From UBA952 sp044361535 (lineage in GTDB: Bacteria > Bacteroidota > Bacteroidia > Flavobacteriales_D > Crocinitomicaceae): 64,000 nt of DNA. The position numbers were made by a program, and so were the translations under genes. Shown in pieces: positions 61,530-64,000 of the stretch (the stretch's first letter is position 1; every line of letters begins with the position of its first letter). The notes under the pieces are model-generated. The model saw only the letters and a program-made list of their open reading frames with translations. It was not told the origin of the DNA and searched no databases. Location: positions 62,001 through 126,000 of the forward strand of contig JBIKIQ010000009.1 in NCBI GenBank assembly GCA_044361535.1, read 5' to 3'.

Positions 61530-61738
61530 AGTAAACTGATTTTTCGACCTGCAACTTCAAGTTGATCTCCTTTAATCAGCTTAGCCCTTCTTCTAAATTC
61601 TAACTCTCCATTTCGAAGGACTTCACCTTCATCTACAATAAATTTGGCATGACCCCCCGTTTCTGCCAACCCAATTGCTTTTAACAATGCCATCAGTTCA
61701 ATGTAATCACCTTCGATAGTAAAAGTTTCCTTTTTCAT
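61526..61738 (-). CDS. small S4-domain RNA-binding protein
   Basis: This 70-residue protein is a single S4 domain, as in YbcJ and YaaA-type proteins. Motifs are ELMALLKAIGLAETGGHAKFIVDEGEVLRNGE, the helix-turn-helix of S4, and a final beta-strand pair. S4 domains bind structured RNA, and the small single-domain proteins may act in ribosome or translation control. Its stop overlaps the SDR stop by 4 nt from the other strand. Confidence 0.9.
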   Translation of the reverse strand: MKKETFTIEGDYIELMALLKAIGLAETGGHAKFIVDEGEVLRNGELEFRRRAKLIKGDQLEVAGRKISLL

Positions 61739-61783
61739 TTTGCCAAAGTTAATGAGTTTCTCACTGTTTCCAACGGATTCGTA

Positions 61784-61791
61784 TATCTTTG
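61784..61791 (+). promoter_or_regulatory. -7 promoter element for the DUF4286-rsmA genes
   Basis: TATCTTTG is a perfect TAnnTTTG match located 15 nt before the ATG at 61807. Its last three bases are the TTG that could be mistaken for a start codon at 61789, which argues for the ATG. Confidence 0.5.
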
Positions 61792-61806
61792 TTCAAAAGA
61801 AGCAAA

Positions 61807-62127
61807 ATGATATTGTACAATGTTACCGTAAGTTTGGACCCAAATGTAGAAGAAGAATGGTTGGATTGGATGCGAAGTAAACACATTCCTGATGTTCTAA
61901 ATACTGGATGTTTTAAGGAGAGTCGTTTATCCAGAATTCACGGAGAAGAAGAGGGAGGAGTGACGTATTCCGTTATGTACATAAGTCATTCGCAAGAAAT
62001 GATGGATGAATACCAAGAGAAATATGCGCCGGCATTACAACAAGAACACAGCGCTAAATACGAAGGTAAATTTGCTGCATTCAGAACTTTTCTTACCATA
62101 ATAGAAGAATTTCATGCAAAAAGTTGA
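61807..62127 (+). CDS. DUF4286 family protein
   Basis: The protein is 106 residues from the ATG at 61807 (MILYNVTVSL). I prefer this over TTG at 61789 because that codon is inside a perfect -7 promoter box and DUF4286 proteins begin here. It is a small beta-alpha protein with WLDWMRSKHIPDVLNTGCF. Function is unknown, although the fold suggests a dimeric alpha-beta barrel. The last 14 nt overlap rsmA, so the two are translated together. Confidence 0.87.
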   Translation: MILYNVTVSLDPNVEEEWLDWMRSKHIPDVLNTGCFKESRLSRIHGEEEGGVTYSVMYISHSQEMMDEYQEKYAPALQQEHSAKYEGKFAAFRTFLTIIEEFHAKS

Positions 62128-62899
62128 TCCAAAAAAGCGACTTGGTCAACATTTTCTGAAAGATAAAGGAATTTGTGAAAAAATAGCTAACTTGTATGGA
62201 AGTCAAGATGTAGCTCCAAAAATAGTTGAAATTGGTCCCGGGATGGGAGCTCTCACTGAATATTTATTAAAACGACCCGAATTGGATACGTGGTGTATGG
62301 AGGTTGATGATGAGTCTGTACGATACTTGGATATTCACTTTCCTCAACTTAAAGGCAAAGTGATTTTTGGTGATTTTTTACGCGAAGACTTGTCAAAAAT
62401 AATAGATGGGCAAAAAATTGGAATCATTGGAAATTTCCCCTACAATATCTCTTCGCAAATCTTGTTCAAATGTTTAGAATTTCGGAATAATATCCCCGAA
62501 ATAGTAGGAATGTTTCAAAAAGAAGTAGCTGAACGCGTAGCAGAAAAGCCCGGCTCTAAGCAATATGGAATTTTGAGCGTTTTGCTTCAAGCTTTTTACG
62601 ATATTGAATATTGTTTCACGGTTGATGAGCACGTATTCAATCCTCCACCCAAAGTGAAATCTGCTGTTATTCGTTGTGTAAGAAATAGTAGAGAATCTTT
62701 GGGATGTGATGAGAAATTATTCATTCAAGTGGTAAAAACAGCGTTTAATCAACGAAGAAAAACACTACGAAATGCAATTAAATCCATAATTCAAGATTCG
62801 AGCTTGCCATTTTTAGAATTAAGAGCAGAGAGACTGTCAGTTGAAGATTTTATTGAATTAACTACCAAAATATCAATCTCTTTAGCAAACAAAAATTAA
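62114..62899 (+). CDS. rsmA: 16S rRNA (adenine-1518/1519-N6) dimethyltransferase
   Basis: RsmA (KsgA) dimethylates two adjacent adenosines near the 3' end of 16S rRNA during small-subunit assembly. The SAM site has EIGPGMGALTEYLL (about residues 39-52), and the N6-adenine catalytic motif is NFPYNIS (Asn-Phe-Pro-Tyr, about 109). At 261 residues it is typical. It starts within the DUF4286 gene, with a 14-nt overlap. Confidence 0.96.
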   Translation: MQKVDPKKRLGQHFLKDKGICEKIANLYGSQDVAPKIVEIGPGMGALTEYLLKRPELDTWCMEVDDESVRYLDIHFPQLKGKVIFGDFLREDLSKIIDGQKIGIIGNFPYNISSQILFKCLEFRNNIPEIVGMFQKEVAERVAEKPGSKQYGILSVLLQAFYDIEYCFTVDEHVFNPPPKVKSAVIRCVRNSRESLGCDEKLFIQVVKTAFNQRRKTLRNAIKSIIQDSSLPFLELRAERLSVEDFIELTTKISISLANKN

Positions 62900-62907
62900 T
62901 ATATTTG
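62900..62907 (+). promoter_or_regulatory. -7 promoter element for the spermidine-synthase-like membrane genes
   Basis: TATATTTG is a perfect TAnnTTTG match, ending 10 nt before the ATG at 62918, just after the rsmA stop. A leader of only a few nucleotides is implied. Confidence 0.45.
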
Positions 62908-62917
62908 TGACATTCAC

Positions 62918-63514
62918 ATGAGGTTTTTGGCATACATAATTGTTTTTTTGGAAGGAGGAGCTCTCCTTTCATACGAAATAATGGCGGCTAAAATGTACAC
63001 TCCGCATATTGGGGCAACGCTTTATGTTTGGACCTCAATTCTTACGTTAACTTTAATTGCACTGGCTTTATCCTACCGATTTAGTCATCATTTTATAGAA
63101 AAGAAGAAATGGAAAATCCTACCGTTGTCTTTACTAATTTCTGGTATCTACATCATAGGAGTGGTGTTTTCTCGAAATGCCATTCTTCCTCTCACCTATG
63201 CAATGGAAATAAAATCAGCTTCACTTTTCACTGGGTTACTTTTATTATTAATTCCGGTGTTTTTTATGGGACTTACTTCGCCTCTTATTTCCGCCTGGCT
63301 CACTGATAATCAAATAGATAAATCAACTGTTAAAGCGGGGAATTTTGCAGGATTTGTATATGGCATAGGAACCTTATCTGGAGTCTTATTTACTCTTCTT
63401 TGCCTTTTTGTTTTGATGCCCACTATTGGTGTTAATAACACGGTTATTCTATTAGGATTGATGTTGATTTTAGCGGGAATAGTAAGTTACTTTTTTATTA
63501 AAATCGCAAAATGA
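62918..63514 (+). CDS. membrane protein resembling the transmembrane half of fused spermidine synthases
   Basis: This 198-residue protein has about six transmembrane helices. Its start, LEGGALLSYEIMAAKMYTPHIGATLYVWTSIL, matches the first helices of bacterial fused spermidine synthases, where EGxxxLxYE is the usual signature. The protein ends after the sixth helix and has no soluble aminopropyltransferase domain. The next gene overlaps by 4 nt (ATGA) and encodes a similar membrane segment. A transport or channel role for polyamine-like molecules is a guess. Confidence 0.75.
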   Translation: MRFLAYIIVFLEGGALLSYEIMAAKMYTPHIGATLYVWTSILTLTLIALALSYRFSHHFIEKKKWKILPLSLLISGIYIIGVVFSRNAILPLTYAMEIKSASLFTGLLLLLIPVFFMGLTSPLISAWLTDNQIDKSTVKAGNFAGFVYGIGTLSGVLFTLLCLFVLMPTIGVNNTVILLGLMLILAGIVSYFFIKIAK

Positions 63515-64000
63515 CAAATCGAGCACTTCTCATACTGGCATTTTTTGAGGGGGGTCTAGTAATGTTACTCGAACTTGTAATTCCTCATATTTTAGCTCCA
63601 ATTTTGGGAAATTCAGTTGAATTGTGGGCAAAATTGATTTTACTTTCCGTTGGAGGCTTAGCCATTGGCTATTTCGTTGGAGCATTTTTATCAAAAAATT
63701 ACTCAAATCAAAGATTGTTTCTTCTTTTGCTTACAGCCTTTTTGTCAAGTCTAATTGCTTTTTCCATTATCGCCTATTTCAATAACAAGCCGCTTTTTGC
63801 TAATGAAGTGTTTACGGCCTATACCATCGCATGTACAGGATTGTTTATTCCCACAGTAGCGCTTGCCTCTACTACTCCATTAATAATTGCAAAAGTTTCT
63901 AAAAATTCAAACAGTGCGGGGCTCATCTTCTCCTACTCTACTTGGGGAGGAATTGTTTTTACGCTATTAACTGGATTTCTCCTTATTCCTGAATTTGGAT
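63511..64000 (+). CDS. second spermidine-synthase-like membrane protein (partial, runs past the window)
   Basis: The ATG at 63511 overlaps the previous stop as ATGA. The first 163 residues read MTNRALLILAFFEGGLVMLLELVIPHILAP and continue through several membrane helices, paralogous to the gene before it (EGGLVMLLELVIPHILAPILG against EGGALLSYEIMAAKMYTPHIG). No stop occurs before the window edge, so the C-terminus is unknown; it may carry the spermidine-synthase-like soluble domain. The pair could be a split, two-protein version of the usual duplicated membrane part. Confidence 0.75.
   Translation, partial: MTNRALLILAFFEGGLVMLLELVIPHILAPILGNSVELWAKLILLSVGGLAIGYFVGAFLSKNYSNQRLFLLLLTAFLSSLIAFSIIAYFNNKPLFANEVFTAYTIACTGLFIPTVALASTTPLIIAKVSKNSNSAGLIFSYSTWGGIVFTLLTGFLLIPEFG

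Noticed and set aside
61789..61806. TTG start for DUF4286
   Set aside because: The TTG is part of a perfect -7 promoter box, so it would not be in the mRNA; the ATG at 61807 matches the family.
1..64000. tRNA, rRNA, prophage, insertion sequence or integrase genes
   Set aside because: No cloverleaf, transposase, integrase or terminal inverted repeat was recognised on either strand by reading; a tRNAscan or ISfinder search would settle it.

Overview
The window is about 64 kb of low-GC, densely coded DNA that reads as a chromosome segment of a Bacteroidota, most likely order Flavobacteriales. The evidence for this is five large secreted proteins with type IX secretion (T9SS) C-terminal sorting domains (three type A, two type B), SprB-type and PKD repeats, Omp28-, DUF6029- and DUF7948-type families, a fused alpha/beta E1 keto-acid dehydrogenase, the acpP-fabF-rnc gene order, a CarboxypepD-type TonB receptor, and repeated TAnnTTTG (-7) promoter elements in place of the proteobacterial -10 box. 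Family-level placement (for example a Fluviicola/Crocinitomicaceae-like organism) is a guess. No tRNA, rRNA, CRISPR array, prophage or insertion sequence was recognised.

Layout. 1-2340 (+): the tail of a MntA-like nucleotidyltransferase, a HepT-like HEPN toxin, succinate dehydrogenase SdhB, and a type I asparaginase. 2341-3034: a sparse stretch with one small membrane ORF and a possible gene remnant. 3035-8164 (+): a 1709-residue M43 metalloprotease with a duplicated three-domain Ig-like cassette. 8251-11174 (-): isocitrate dehydrogenase, two small unknown genes and an SbtA-type bicarbonate transporter, spaced as one operon. 11427-13178 (+): an M1 peptidase. 13175-20537 (-): an FG-GAP/SprB-repeat T9SS protein, an rRNA-type methyltransferase with a short unlisted gene before it, a TPR membrane protein, a RidA protein, a gliding-motility CTD protein and a tiny membrane protein. 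20588-22844 (-): rnc, fabF, acpP. 23029-25029 (-): fused E1 dehydrogenase.

25123-32014 (-) is a tightly packed envelope operon: TlpA thioredoxin, DUF6029 barrel, Omp28 lipoprotein, CysQ, then two tandem Wzi/RemB-like outer membrane proteins. 32072-38130 (-) is a polysaccharide locus: GT4 glycosyltransferase, Wza-type lipoprotein, Wzc-type tyrosine autokinase with a (Tyr-Gly)n tail, RfbC, and a WecA/MraY-type initiating transferase. 38190-45703 holds PBP4 carboxypeptidase, HemW, ComM/YifB (-), a MORN-repeat secreted protein and an unknown secreted protein with a cysteine knot-like cluster. 45706-53051 (-): acyl-CoA thioesterase, DXP synthase, M42 aminopeptidase and a DUF7948/SBBP/PKD secreted protein.

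53123-60567 (-): a PhoR/PhoB-like two-component system, a beta-helix-like T9SS protein and a TonB-dependent receptor; rho-independent terminators follow the last two. 60744-64000: a divergent SDR protein lacking the Tyr/Lys catalytic pair, an S4 RNA-binding protein (-), DUF4286, RsmA, and two overlapping membrane proteins resembling the membrane half of fused spermidine synthases, the second cut by the window edge.

The window is mostly housekeeping plus cell-surface genes. The most unusual points are a HepT/MntA toxin-antitoxin pair immediately before sdhB, the icd-sbtA operon with two unknown small proteins, a short coding frame without a normal start between a TPR gene and a methyltransferase, a terminator 12 nt before a response-regulator start, and the tandem half-spermidine-synthase membrane genes.
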